A stretch of DNA of 42,498 nt from Iodobacter sp. (GCF_025352645.1 NZ_JANXSO010000106.1:1-42498), one strand, 5' to 3'; shown: positions 25,376 through 33,009, numbered from the stretch's first letter. The notes: generated by a model from the sequence alone, not told the origin. Numbers and translations: made by a program.

Positions 25376-25663
25376 TTATGTTGCCGCTGTAGCACTAGCC
25401 ACATGCTTAAGAACGAATGATTTAGATGATGCTGGAAGTAGCGCTTCTTCATGCCTCATTATTTCTTCATATGCACGCGGTAAAAAGTATTCTTTTCCAA
25501 CAACAAACCCAAGAGCTAACGAAAGTACAATAATCATCACGCTCATTACCATTAAAATTCGCAAGATACGTAGTTGAAATATTTCATTATGAAAGTGAGC
25601 ATCTTTTATTTTCACATCATGATTGGCTACAATACCTATTTTTATAAACGGTTTATTTTTCAT
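25376..25663 (-). CDS. Small single-span membrane protein
   Basis: 95 residues with one clear membrane helix (ILMVMSVMIIVLSLALGFVV, about 36-55), a mostly hydrophilic N-terminus and a C-terminal tail of about 38 residues. No family recognised. It is leftward and AT-rich, like the neighbouring genes of the lysogeny region, and could be a lysogenic-conversion or superinfection-exclusion gene, by position only. Confidence 0.55.
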   Translation of the reverse strand: MKNKPFIKIGIVANHDVKIKDAHFHNEIFQLRILRILMVMSVMIIVLSLALGFVVGKEYFLPRAYEEIMRHEEALLPASSKSFVLKHVASATAAT

Positions 25664-25688
25664 AATTCAATGAGCCATAAAATAAAAT

Positions 25689-25707
25689 AGCCCGCATAAT
25701 GCGGGCT
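25689..25707 (-). terminator. Terminator for the leftward secreted-protein genes
   Basis: Stem AGCCCGCA / TGCGGGCT (25689-25696 with 25700-25707), 3-nt loop, followed on the minus strand by a T-rich run (complement of 25678-25688). It lies 75 bp beyond the end of the gene at 25783. Confidence 0.75.
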
Positions 25708-25782
25708 GGCTTAATTAAATATAACAAAAATCATACTAAATAATTCACTTAATTATATTTTATCTTTATTTATGCTTATTTA

Positions 25783-26154
25783 TTAATTACTTCGATACTC
25801 TTTCAGCGCTGAATCGCCTAAATCACAGTATTCAACCGCAGAAGGAGAACAGGTAACACACTGCCGTGCTCGTATTGTTGCCTCACCAAGCAATAAGCTT
25901 TTATTCGTCATCTTGCCTTTAAAAAAAGCATCTTCCTGTGCACTATTTTTATCTGCCCTAGGAATAAGCCGTCTCATTTGATCTCCACATGCATAAAGAT
26001 CATTGCGCCTCATTGCTCGCCCCTCCTTCAAGATTGCACGCGTTTCTTTTTCTATTTGTTTCTCACTTACTGGGGCAGCCATTGCGGAAGATGAGAACAA
26101 GATAGAAAGCGTAATTAGTGGAATTGCATAAAATCCTTTAGATACTAATTTCAT
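25783..26154 (-). CDS. Small secreted cysteine-containing protein
   Basis: 123 residues with a clear Sec signal peptide (FYAIPLITLSILFSSSAMAA, cleavage probably after AMA near 27). The mature part is charged, with cysteines at YACGDQM, RQCVTCSP and EYCDLGD that could pair in the periplasm. No family recognised. It lies 20 bp downstream of the YdcA-like gene in the same direction, so probably shares its transcript. A terminator follows. It is a candidate lysogenic-conversion gene because it lies between the TA module and the repressor. Confidence 0.6.
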   Translation of the reverse strand: MKLVSKGFYAIPLITLSILFSSSAMAAPVSEKQIEKETRAILKEGRAMRRNDLYACGDQMRRLIPRADKNSAQEDAFFKGKMTNKSLLLGEATIRARQCVTCSPSAVEYCDLGDSALKEYRSN

Positions 26155-26174
26155 TTATAACCCTTTTAGTTGAT

Positions 26175-26345
26175 TTAACTACAGACCTTCTTTGATTTAC
26201 TCATGCTGCCATCTTTGCAAATAAACTTACCATTAGAACAATGGTCTATTCCTCCTTTTTTACCTGAGCAGGGTGTATTAGCGGCATGGCTAAACAAAGA
26301 AAGTAAAACTAAAGGCAAAGCAATGGCAGCAAATGACATTTTCAT
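26175..26345 (-). CDS. YdcA-like small secreted cysteine-rich protein
   Basis: 56 residues from the ATG at 26345; the longer frame to 26438 adds an unlikely leader. Signal peptide [18 protein letters not shown] is followed by a short mature domain reading [20 protein letters not shown] and then [13 protein letters not shown], very like E. coli YdcA (CSGSKGGISHC...FVCNDGSISASKKTC from memory). Function is unknown in that family. The paired cysteines suggest a disulfide-stabilised periplasmic or secreted mini-protein. The ribosome site is weak. It heads the two-gene leftward unit. Confidence 0.65.
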   Translation of the reverse strand: MKMSFAAIALPLVLLSLFSHAANTPCSGKKGGIDHCSNGKFICKDGSMSKSKKVCS

Positions 26346-26467
26346 AAGAATATAACCATGTACTAATGTAAAAAATGGGGGACGCCCACTTAGGGCGAGG
26401 AGTGCTATTTGGTTTGATACATTTGCTATTGATGCCACATAGCCGCTAGCCAGTTAGTTCCTGAGTT

Positions 26468-26938
26468 TTAAAACTGAAACTTCTTCATTTTCAGATTGCC
26501 CTCAATGACCTGCCCTACGCCTCCAGCGTACTTTTGATTAATAACTGTCTGTGTTTCAACGCCAGCCTTCAACATTGACAAAAGCGCGGCTTGAACAGAA
26601 GGCGTAGCAGCACGTAAAGCGCTGATCATTTGCTGTTCTTGTGGGGATAATAATGCGGCTGTTCGTTCACCTGTGACGATATACAAGATATCTGCACCTA
26701 AATCAGCAAGTGGGATTAGTACCGAAACAGGGGCAACGACTTGGGACTTTTCATAGCCACCATATGCCCGAACTGAGATATTCAAAGAGTTTGCGAGGTC
26801 TACTTGAGACAAGCCAAGTCTTTTCCTTTCTTCTCGCAAGCGCTTAGAAATAAGAAGATATCGTTCTTCAACGTTTGACAACATAACGAAATCTGCCGAT
26901 AATTGGTTCATAAGCTTTGTAACAGCACATAAAGACAC
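26468..26938 (-). CDS. Phage repressor (XRE-type helix-turn-helix)
   Basis: 156 residues from a GTG with AAGAGG placed correctly upstream; ATG codons further in (for example 26884, giving MLSNVEERYLLISKRLREER) are alternatives. The helix-turn-helix is RLGLSQVDLANSLNISVRAYGGYEKS (about 40-65; GLSQVDLANSLNISVRAYGG shown as core). The C-terminal part is not a LexA/CI peptidase, so the protein is of the non-cleavable C type. It is divergent from the gene at 26967 with only 28 bp between starts, a typical genetic switch. AAGAC-type direct repeats (26931-26951) overlap its start and may be operator. Confidence 0.85.
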   Translation of the reverse strand: MSLCAVTKLMNQLSADFVMLSNVEERYLLISKRLREERKRLGLSQVDLANSLNISVRAYGGYEKSQVVAPVSVLIPLADLGADILYIVTGERTAALLSPQEQQMISALRAATPSVQAALLSMLKAGVETQTVINQKYAGGVGQVIEGNLKMKKFQF

Positions 26939-26966
26939 TCTAAGACCTCTTAATGGTAGCAGAAAA

Positions 26967-27239
26967 ATGAATGAATCCGGTCATGTCACCCCACGGCAGC
27001 CACGCGGCGTCTTGGATCAACAAGCCGTTAAAGCAAGATTTAGCTCTGCTGAACTCCTAATCATCAATCCAATGGCAAAAGCAGAGTGTCGATCTGTGGC
27101 TGCAATGGTCAGAATATTGGTACAGAAAGGGATCAACTCTCTTGGGATCGAAATTATCGACCTAGCACCTGAAAGTATTGAGGCTGAATGTGCAATAGAA
27201 GTAAAACAAGCAAAAATTCCTCAGGGTGACGCTAAGTAA
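26967..27239 (+). CDS. Small early protein, possible DNA-binding regulator
   Basis: 90 residues, the first rightward gene opposite the repressor, the position held by cox/cro-type genes in P2-like phages. The middle (RFSSAELLIINPMAKAECRS, about 24-43, then VAAMVRILVQKGINSLG) could be a ribbon-helix-helix or short helical DNA-binding segment, but I cannot assign a family. The role as early regulator is inferred from position. Confidence 0.55.
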   Translation: MNESGHVTPRQPRGVLDQQAVKARFSSAELLIINPMAKAECRSVAAMVRILVQKGINSLGIEIIDLAPESIEAECAIEVKQAKIPQGDAK

Positions 27240-27334
27240 CGCTGGGAAATATAAGCCACTTACCCGACGAATGGTAGTCGTTTGTGGCTCTGCCTTTGGG
27301 TTTTGTAATTTTTGTTAGCTTTGGAGTAATCATC

Positions 27335-27586
27335 ATGGCCGTAGAAATTTTTTGCCCATACTGTAATTCTAAAACCAATACACGAGACAGCCACCGCACA
27401 TCCCCAACCTCAGTAGCGGCGGCCGTAAGATGCCGAGAGTGCTCAGCTAGGTTTGAGGTCACTATTCAGTTTAGCCGCTCACATATTCCAAATTTTGTAG
27501 AAGATCTAGAAGTCTTTAAATGGACAGAGTTTAGGCCCGCCAACGATCCAAAGTTTCATAAAGACCAGCTACCCCTCGCGCTCTAA
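27335..27586 (+). CDS. Ogr/Delta-like zinc-ribbon late-gene activator
   Basis: 83 residues from the ATG at 27335 (GGAGT upstream); the longer frame from 27284 is hydrophobic and unlikely. The N-terminus MAVEIFCPYCNSKTNTRDSH followed by RCRECSARFEVTI gives CxxC...CxxC with the ARFEV ending of the Ogr/Delta family. These proteins bind TGT...ACA sites upstream of P2/P4 late promoters and contact the RNA polymerase alpha subunit. Three TGT-N13-ACA sites here (6119, 12168, 17100) are the presumed targets. In P2, ogr follows D; here the gene has moved to the early region, two genes from the repressor. Confidence 0.82.
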   Translation: MAVEIFCPYCNSKTNTRDSHRTSPTSVAAAVRCRECSARFEVTIQFSRSHIPNFVEDLEVFKWTEFRPANDPKFHKDQLPLAL

Positions 27587-27620
27587 ACCTCAGTAGTAAA
27601 ACCCCACATTCAATAAGTCT

Positions 27621-27655
27621 CCTGATGCCTGTTAAACAGCCATCAGGGCTTTGTT
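27621..27655 (+). terminator. Possible terminator after the Ogr-like gene
   Basis: Stem CCTGATG (27621-27627) / CATCAGG (27641-27647) with an inner CTGTT/AACAG pairing, followed by GCTTTGTT. The T run is weak, so attenuation rather than full termination is possible. Confidence 0.4.
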
Positions 27656-27671
27656 ACGTCTGGATAAAACG

Positions 27672-28163
27672 ATGGCCGCCACCGCAGAGCAATTAGCCCA
27701 ACCCTTTACGCCAAGAGTCATTAATACATTGGAGCCTAAGCGCTGCAATGCAAAGAAGATCAATCTTGATGTGCGTAGCCTTGAGCTGGCAAAAATGCAA
27801 ACGCTTCTAAACTGCCAGCCGGTGGCCGCGTGGGTAGCTATCCCGCCAGAAAATATTCCTACCGCAGAGAAGCAAGCCGACTTACCGCTTAGCTCAGACA
27901 ACCGCGTTTTACTCGCTCAAATACAGAATTTAGTCATCGAGTTTAATGCGCAGCTACGCCCACTGATTCAGGGCGCTACATTCAGAAATATTGATAGCTT
28001 AAATATGCTGCCACTTACCCATTTACTGAATGCTTGTGGTGGTGGACTGGCTGAAATTAATCAGCGTTTCGAGATAGACACCGCTGCACGCATGAAGGCG
28101 TTACGCGCCTCCCCACTCACTCGCGGCGAAGACCGCCGAGCACCACTGGCAATGGACGCGTAA
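27672..28163 (+). CDS. Hypothetical protein upstream of replication gene A
   Basis: 163 residues from the ATG at 27672 (MAATAEQLAQPFTPRVINTL); a TTG at 27651 would add seven residues. No motif recognised. It is a soluble, moderately basic protein whose C-terminus (RMKALRASPLTRGEDRRAPL) is Arg-rich. Its stop overlaps the ATG of gene A (TAATG), so it is coupled to replication protein synthesis and may be a replication accessory factor. That role is inferred only. Confidence 0.6.
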   Translation: MAATAEQLAQPFTPRVINTLEPKRCNAKKINLDVRSLELAKMQTLLNCQPVAAWVAIPPENIPTAEKQADLPLSSDNRVLLAQIQNLVIEFNAQLRPLIQGATFRNIDSLNMLPLTHLLNACGGGLAEINQRFEIDTAARMKALRASPLTRGEDRRAPLAMDA

Positions 28164-30073
28164 TGAGCGCCGCCGCACAAAGCCGCTGGCATCAGCAGAT
28201 TTACGCGCAGCAAGCGCGTCAAGAAGCCGCCAATGTTGAAAAGCTGATTATTGGCATGCCCGATCAGCTCAAGCACAGCTTGCGTAGCAAGTGGCGCAAA
28301 TTAAGCAAAGCTGCGGGTCTCGCTGCTGTGCCTAACGCCAACGACTTTGTCCGCAAGTTTGCTAATAAATTACGGGCCACCCTGCTGCCGATTGAGTGCG
28401 ACGACATCGAGCTGGGCGATATTGCCCGCAAGGCGGCAGAACAATGCGGCGACGTGGTGAGTAAAGCGAAAGCAGGCCGTAAAGACGATAGCTTGCTACG
28501 CCCCTACTTTATGCTTGAGGCGGTAAACATCGCTGCCGATCATGGGCTAGAGCTAGATTTAAGCGGCATGGAGCCAGAGCAGTTTGAGGCCATGACAAAA
28601 CGCTTATGCGATCCAACGTGGTGGCGTGGCCGGTTAAAACGTGCGGTGACATTTGCCGTTGAACATGCCCATATCAGGCTAGGCGATGTGGGTAAGCATC
28701 AAGATGCTTATGTCACAGCGGCCACCGCGTTACGCATCCGCATTCGTAATGAAAACAATAAAAAAGCACTGCAAAAGGCCGAAGCCACCAACGAACAAGG
28801 CTTTACCGCCACGCTTGAAGAGCTAAGCCGCCGTGGTGTTTCTAATCCTGCTATTCGCCGCACTGAGTTGATGGTGCGTGTACGCGGGATGGAAGAACTA
28901 GCAACCGAGCTGGGTATGCCTGGCTTCTTTGTCACATTAACCGCGCCCTCTAAATACCACGCTTGCAGCAAGAAATATAAAGCTTTTGGCGAGCCATCCC
29001 CACGCGATACCCATCAGTATTTGTGCAAATTGTGGGCCAATTTACGCGCCCTATGGAAGCACCGCGATTTATCCCCGTTTGGTATTCGTGTTGTCGAGCC
29101 ACACGCCGACGGCACGCCGCATTGGCATTTGCTGCTGTGGTGTGAAGCAGACCGCGCCGATTTAATGCTGGCGCTGTTTGAAGCCAAAGCGCTAGAAGAA
29201 GATGGCGACGAGGCAGGTGCTGATGAGCATCGCTTTACCATTGAAAACATCGACCCTAGCAAGGGTTCGGCTGTGGGTTATATCGCCAAGTATCTGTGCA
29301 AGAACATCGATGGCGCACATATGGATTTAGATTTTGAATCGGGTTACTCAGCCCCAATGGGTGCAGAGCTGGTACGTGCCTGGGCAAGTGTAAACCGTAT
29401 TCGCCAATTTCAGACTATTGGCCAGCCACCGGTCACGATGTGGCGCGAGCTGCGCAAAGCCGATTTATTCGAGCAAGAAAACCTCATTATCTTAAGCGAT
29501 TTACACCGCGCTGCTGACGTGGGCGACTGGGCCAAGTTCGCCAAAGCATTTAAGCGTGTGCAGCACGGTTACAAAATTGGTTATGAAAATGCCTTGGTGC
29601 CAGATGAAAGTACCGGCGAACTCATCGACCCAGTCAATAAATACGGCGAAGTGCGCTCGATTGTCTCTGCCGTGGTCGTGCGTGCGCCGAATGGCGTGAT
29701 TGTTGAACGCATCAAAACCAAGTTGCACGAATGGGACGTGAGCTGGGGCCGAGACGACACACTCAGCAAAGTCATAGAAAAGTCAGCCCTTGGTTTTGAT
29801 TTGGCCGTTGATTCTCAGCGCAGCGGCGAAGCCGCGAGCACTTGGACTTGTGTAAATAACTGTTCGACCCCTGAACATAAAGCCGAATTTCAGAGGCTTA
29901 CTGAGGTTTTCCGCGCCGAAGATGCGGACTTTAAAACAGAGTTTCCCGCTTTGATTGCAGCCGGTAGCTGGGGAATCAATGCCGAAGGCAAAACAGCATG
30001 GCTTCCTCCCATATTTGATGAAGATTGGGGCGCTGATTGTGGCGCCACAACCGATCGAACAAACCTTTTTTAA
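28163..30073 (+). CDS. A: Replication initiation endonuclease (P2 gpA, HUH family)
   Basis: 636 residues (P2 gpA is 761). It nicks the origin and attaches to DNA to start rolling-circle replication. The HUH motif is TPHWHLLLW (His320-Trp-His322), and the two active tyrosines lie in VGYIAKYLCKN (Tyr373 and Tyr377, YxxxY spacing as in P2). Upstream PGFFVTLTAPSKYH (about 253-266) is the conserved motif 1. The N-terminal third is helical. In P2 the origin lies inside A, and I could not point to the nick site here. Confidence 0.94.
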   Translation: MSAAAQSRWHQQIYAQQARQEAANVEKLIIGMPDQLKHSLRSKWRKLSKAAGLAAVPNANDFVRKFANKLRATLLPIECDDIELGDIARKAAEQCGDVVSKAKAGRKDDSLLRPYFMLEAVNIAADHGLELDLSGMEPEQFEAMTKRLCDPTWWRGRLKRAVTFAVEHAHIRLGDVGKHQDAYVTAATALRIRIRNENNKKALQKAEATNEQGFTATLEELSRRGVSNPAIRRTELMVRVRGMEELATELGMPGFFVTLTAPSKYHACSKKYKAFGEPSPRDTHQYLCKLWANLRALWKHRDLSPFGIRVVEPHADGTPHWHLLLWCEADRADLMLALFEAKALEEDGDEAGADEHRFTIENIDPSKGSAVGYIAKYLCKNIDGAHMDLDFESGYSAPMGAELVRAWASVNRIRQFQTIGQPPVTMWRELRKADLFEQENLIILSDLHRAADVGDWAKFAKAFKRVQHGYKIGYENALVPDESTGELIDPVNKYGEVRSIVSAVVVRAPNGVIVERIKTKLHEWDVSWGRDDTLSKVIEKSALGFDLAVDSQRSGEAASTWTCVNNCSTPEHKAEFQRLTEVFRAEDADFKTEFPALIAAGSWGINAEGKTAWLPPIFDEDWGADCGATTDRTNLF

Positions 30074-30092
30074 TACGTTAATGGAATAAAAA

Positions 30093-30320
30093 ATGGAAGT
30101 TGAAACAATGGAAAGCATGGCTAAGCGATTGGCCGGTTGTGGCGCATCAGAACAAGTAAAAGCAGTAATAAAAGCGATCGCCATTATTAAAGATGCCTCT
30201 GGCTATCTTGATTCAGGTAATCGCATTACAGCACTGATCCACCTATCTGAAGCCTTGTCAGGAAAAGATCACGCGGTTGATACGCTACTCGATGCCGCAT
30301 TTATGTTCCAAGAAGAATAG
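30093..30320 (+). CDS. Small hypothetical phage protein
   Basis: 75 residues, 19 bp after A, helical in character (QVKAVIKAIAIIKDASGYLD, about 21-40; HAVDTLLDAAFMFQEE at the end). No family recognised. It is the first of three small genes between A and the excisionase gene. Confidence 0.55.
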   Translation: MEVETMESMAKRLAGCGASEQVKAVIKAIAIIKDASGYLDSGNRITALIHLSEALSGKDHAVDTLLDAAFMFQEE

Positions 30321-30328
30321 GAAAACTA

Positions 30329-30478
30329 ATGAATAACGTAGATATAGCAATGCAAGCAGTTGAAACCGTTTTTAGTGACACCAGCGTTAGTCCCGAAAAA
30401 ACAAAAGAAAATCTGGAAGACCTACAAAGCCACATTGAGGGTTTTCTTGATGCACTAGCCGCTGATGGTGTTGAGTAA
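30329..30478 (+). CDS. 49-residue hypothetical phage protein
   Basis: An ORF below common length cut-offs: ATG at 30329 with GGAAA upstream, stop TAA at 30476, protein MNNVDIAMQAVETVFSDTSV then SPEKTKENLEDLQSHIEGFL and DALAADGVE. Acidic and helical. The 8-bp gap from the previous gene and the 19-bp gap to the next fit a tightly packed operon. Function unknown. Confidence 0.5.
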   Translation: MNNVDIAMQAVETVFSDTSVSPEKTKENLEDLQSHIEGFLDALAADGVE

Positions 30479-30497
30479 TTAACTAAGGAGTAAACCG

Positions 30498-30737
30498 GTG
30501 AGTGATTCCATCGACCGTGCATGTGAGCTTGCAGAAATGCAACGCATTAACGCCATTAGCCATCATTTTGAGACGGCCAAGCTTAGCAAGGACAAAACCC
30601 CAACGCCTAACGGAGAGTGCCGCTGGTGTGAGGCAATAGCCGTAAACGACACAGTATTTTGCTGCGAAGAGTGCGCCCAAGACTGGCAAGAACAAAACAC
30701 TCGGAAAATAAAAATCCAGCGCATCCAAGGCTACTAA
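30498..30737 (+). CDS. DksA/TraR-like C4 zinc-finger protein
   Basis: 79 residues from a GTG with AAGGAG upstream. The N-terminus MSDSIDRACELAEMQRINAI matches the short TraR/DksA-type proteins of P2-like phages, and the zinc finger is CRWC...CCEEC (about 41-59). TraR-like proteins bind the secondary channel of RNA polymerase and mimic DksA plus ppGpp, which would let the phage retune host transcription. Confidence 0.75.
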   Translation: MSDSIDRACELAEMQRINAISHHFETAKLSKDKTPTPNGECRWCEAIAVNDTVFCCEECAQDWQEQNTRKIKIQRIQGY

Positions 30738-30749
30738 TGAAGGGAATAT

Positions 30750-31037
30750 ATGCAGCACTCAACACGCTATGTAGTCATTGATAAATATTGCGAGATCACC
30801 GGTGATACACCGCAGGCTGTTTGGTCTCGAATAAAAAACGGCTACTGGCTCAAAGGCAGAGAAGTTTTAACACTCAGCGGTATGAAAACACTTATTGATT
30901 TAGAGGAATACGAAAGATGGGTAGAGATGGCGAAGGAGTTAAAGCAGCCAGTGCAACATCAATTCAAATCAGCTTCAGCTATCAAGGTATGCAATGCCGT
31001 GAACGTGTCCAGCTCAAGCCCACGACCGCTAACTTAG
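30750..31037 (+). CDS. Excisionase-like protein
   Basis: 95 residues. The N-terminal 60 residues (YVVIDKYCEITGDTPQAVWS, about 7-26, with RIKNGYWLKGREVLTLSGMK and then LIDLEEYERWVE) have the winged-helix excisionase pattern found next to P2-like integrases. It assists the integrase in prophage excision. Its last 121 nt overlap the start of int in another frame. As the int N-terminus matches its family, both frames are probably real. Confidence 0.8.
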   Translation: MQHSTRYVVIDKYCEITGDTPQAVWSRIKNGYWLKGREVLTLSGMKTLIDLEEYERWVEMAKELKQPVQHQFKSASAIKVCNAVNVSSSSPRPLT

Positions 31038-32068
31038 CCGCAGCCCAACGGCACAGAGACGCCATTTTACAAGCGATAGACAATGGCACCTTTGATTACC
31101 TAGTCACCTTTCCACAATCAAAGCTTGCTGAACGGTTTTCCAAAACACCAGGCAAAACAGAGATTCTAGAGTCCTACCTAACACGCTGGCTCGAACGACA
31201 AAAAACAAGCTTAAAAACCAGCACATTTGTGGATTATCAGCGAATCATTAACAACACCATCATTCCTCAATTTGGCCAACTGAAGCTAGCAGACTTAAAG
31301 CGCAATCATCTGCGTGAATGGTGCGACTCAATGACCAAGGTAGGAAATAAACGAATTGCAAATATTCTCAGCCCGCTACGTGTAGCGCTGCAAGATGCAA
31401 CCCATGATGAAATGATTGAAAACAACCCGCTTTACGGCTGGAACTATCGCCGTAAAGATGCCCCAAAACCTGTAGATGATGTTGACCCATTCACCACCTC
31501 AGAACAAGCCAGCATCTTAGGTGTACTAAAGGGGACGTCCTACAATCAAGTACAATTCTCTTTCTGGACAGGCATCCGACCATCAGAACTGGTGGCGCTG
31601 GAATGGGGTGATATTGATTGGAAACGCGGAACTGTACGCATCAATAAGGCAATTACTCAGCATAGCGATGAAGCCGAGACCACCAAAACAAAATCAGGAA
31701 TACGCAGCATCAAATTACTAGCCCCTGCCCTAGCTGCTATTAATGAGCAAAAAGCCCATTCATTAACTCATGAATCCGGCAGAATTTGGCTAAACCCTCG
31801 TTCAGGTGAACCATGGCAAGGAGATCAAGCTATTAGAAAAACGCTTTGGATTCCTACTATAAAGCGGGCAAAAGTCCGATACCGCCGCCCCTATCAAACC
31901 CGCCACACCTACGCCTCGATGATGCTGTCAGCAGGAGAGCATCCGATGTGGGTAGCCCAACAAATGGGCCATAGTGACTGGACAATGATTGCTCGAATTT
32001 ATGGAAAATGGATGCCAGAAGCTAATAGAGAGGCAGGTAATAAAGCGGTATCTTTATTCGGGAAATAA
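30917..32068 (+). CDS. int: Tyrosine-family site-specific integrase
   Basis: 383 residues. The N-terminus MGRDGEGVKAASATSIQISF followed by SYQGMQCRERVQLKPT is the arm-binding region (DUF3596 type), which supports the start at 30917 despite overlapping xis. A core-binding SAM-like domain follows (about 80-170), then the catalytic domain: Arg221 (TGIRPSE), the box II YQTRHTYAS with Arg329 and Tyr at the usual first-His position, His352 (MGHSDW) and the nucleophile Tyr362 (RIYGKWM). It acts at the ssrA/tRNA 3' end 0.7 kb downstream. A terminator follows directly. Confidence 0.95.
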   Translation: MGRDGEGVKAASATSIQISFSYQGMQCRERVQLKPTTANLAAAQRHRDAILQAIDNGTFDYLVTFPQSKLAERFSKTPGKTEILESYLTRWLERQKTSLKTSTFVDYQRIINNTIIPQFGQLKLADLKRNHLREWCDSMTKVGNKRIANILSPLRVALQDATHDEMIENNPLYGWNYRRKDAPKPVDDVDPFTTSEQASILGVLKGTSYNQVQFSFWTGIRPSELVALEWGDIDWKRGTVRINKAITQHSDEAETTKTKSGIRSIKLLAPALAAINEQKAHSLTHESGRIWLNPRSGEPWQGDQAIRKTLWIPTIKRAKVRYRRPYQTRHTYASMMLSAGEHPMWVAQQMGHSDWTMIARIYGKWMPEANREAGNKAVSLFGK

Positions 32069-32078
32069 GACTTGCATA

Positions 32079-32109
32079 AAAAAGGGCCGCACGACAGCGA
32101 GCCCTTTTT
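32079..32109 (+). terminator. Integrase terminator
   Basis: Stem AAAAAGGGC (32079-32087) / GCCCTTTTT (32101-32109) extended by an inner CGC/GCG pairing, with a T tract in the 3' arm. It starts 10 bp after the int stop. Confidence 0.8.
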
Positions 32110-32127
32110 GTTTATCATTCAAACAAA

Positions 32128-32535
32128 TTACTTTTGGAGAAACGTACATACCATAACAGATTGCCCTGTTTGGCCTGCAGCCGCTCTACACTCAGCAGCT
32201 TTATTCCAAGATGGCTGGATAAAACTACCTATAATAAAACCAACAATAGCAGCAGTCACAAGAAAAAAACCTACACGATCTTTCGGCTTGTCCCCGCGTT
32301 TAGTCCACGCTCCAAGACGGCGGAGCTGATAACCACAAAAATAAACTGACGGAAGAGCCACTGCACACACAAAAGAAACCATACCTATTTCAAAATATGC
32401 CATTTCATCACATCCATATATATATTTAAATAGTGGTGAACTAATCACAATTTTATAAAAAACAACAACCACTAAGCTGTGGATTAGCAAAAATATATAT
32501 ACGCTTTGTAAGTAAAAACGACAAATATAAAACAT
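32128..32535 (-). CDS. Small multi-span membrane protein at prophage end
   Basis: 135 residues with about three membrane helices (roughly 10-30 SVYIFLLIHSLVVVVFYKIV, 48-68 IGMVSFVCAVALPSVYFCGY, 89-107 VGFFLVTAAIVGFIIGSFIQ). No family recognised. It is leftward and AT-rich, between int and the attachment site, a common position for superinfection-exclusion or conversion genes. It converges on int. Sequence 32536-32752 to its right is AT-rich and holds no gene I can support; the gene's promoter should be there. Confidence 0.6.
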   Translation of the reverse strand: MFYICRFYLQSVYIFLLIHSLVVVVFYKIVISSPLFKYIYGCDEMAYFEIGMVSFVCAVALPSVYFCGYQLRRLGAWTKRGDKPKDRVGFFLVTAAIVGFIIGSFIQPSWNKAAECRAAAGQTGQSVMVCTFLQK

Positions 32536-32752
32536 ATTTTTTTGCCTAGTGTTAGATTATCCCCCATATGTAAGTTTAAAAAACACTTTGCACTCCAAAT
32601 TTTTTTATTTAAAACAAAAAAACATCGTTATTAAAATAATTAGAATACTAAAAAGCTTACGAATAAGAAAACAGTATAAATAAGCAATAACAACTTAATA
32701 ACAGCTATATTTTATATGCCCAATAAAATCAATAACTTATCATGCCATGATT

Positions 32753-32779
32753 CGGGTTCGACTCCCGCCGGCTCCACCA
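32753..32779 (+). other. Attachment-site core: displaced 3' end of a tmRNA/tRNA gene
   Basis: 27 bp from CGGG through TTCGACTCCCGCC to GCTCCACCA: T-loop, 3' T-stem, 3' acceptor strand and CCA. Against the E. coli ssrA end as I remember it (GGGTTCAACTCCCGCC then AGCTCCACCA) there are two differences in 26 positions, so tmRNA is favoured; a tRNA remains possible. Upstream bases are AT-rich and do not complete the T-stem (T opposite C), so the rest of the RNA gene is absent. This is what remains at the end opposite to the reconstituted gene after tyrosine-integrase insertion. Confidence 0.8.
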
Positions 32780-32797
32780 GTATAAAGCAATGAAATC

Positions 32798-32829
32798 AGC
32801 CACTTAGAGAAATCTAAGTGGCTTTTTTT
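32798..32829 (+). terminator. Strong terminator after the RNA-gene fragment
   Basis: 11-bp perfect stem AGCCACTTAGA (32798-32808) / TCTAAGTGGCT (32813-32823) with GAAA loop and seven T. It lies 18 bp after the CCA end and is probably the native terminator of the interrupted tmRNA/tRNA gene, carried with the fragment. Confidence 0.88.
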
Positions 32830-32858
32830 ATGCCTAAAAAGGCTCTTTTAGGCCCAAC

Positions 32859-32882
32859 AATAGCAACATTAATAGCAACATT
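32859..32882. repeat. Tandem 12-bp repeat near att (candidate integrase arm sites)
   Basis: AATAGCAACATT occurs twice head to tail (32859-32870, 32871-32882). Just upstream is the inverted repeat GCCTAAAA/TTTTAGGC (32832-32853). Short direct repeats flanking an att core often bind the integrase arm domain. Confidence 0.45.
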
Positions 32883-33009
32883 CCTTACAAAAAACACAGT
32901 TCAACAAAAAAACATTGCATCAGCAATGCAAGTCCTGTGTGTATTAATTACATCAGCTTACCTAGCCAATACACCCTACCTCTTATTGTGAGCCTAGTAA
33001 GCAAAGATT

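Larger units (their letters stand above)
3251..32779. mobile_element. P2-like prophage (right end defined, left end uncertain)
   Basis: The segment carries a full P2-type morphogenesis set in P2 order: portal and terminase leftward, then capsid, lysis, tail completion, baseplate, fibre, sheath, tube, tape measure, U and D. It also has repressor, Ogr-like activator, replication protein A, excisionase and integrase. No structural gene is visibly broken. The right border is the ssrA/tRNA 3' fragment ending at 32779, about 0.7 kb beyond the integrase. The left border given is only the outer edge of the Q-P terminator. Because no intact tRNA or tmRNA gene is present at the left of the window, the true attL probably lies left of base 1, which would place the lipase/immunity genes inside the element. 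Unlike P2 itself, integrase is at the far right, in the same orientation as the late genes. Confidence 0.9.

Noticed and set aside
3251-32779. Whole region as a tailocin (phage tail-like bacteriocin)
   Set aside because: Portal, terminase, capsid, scaffold, replication and integrase genes are present and unbroken, so it is a full prophage.
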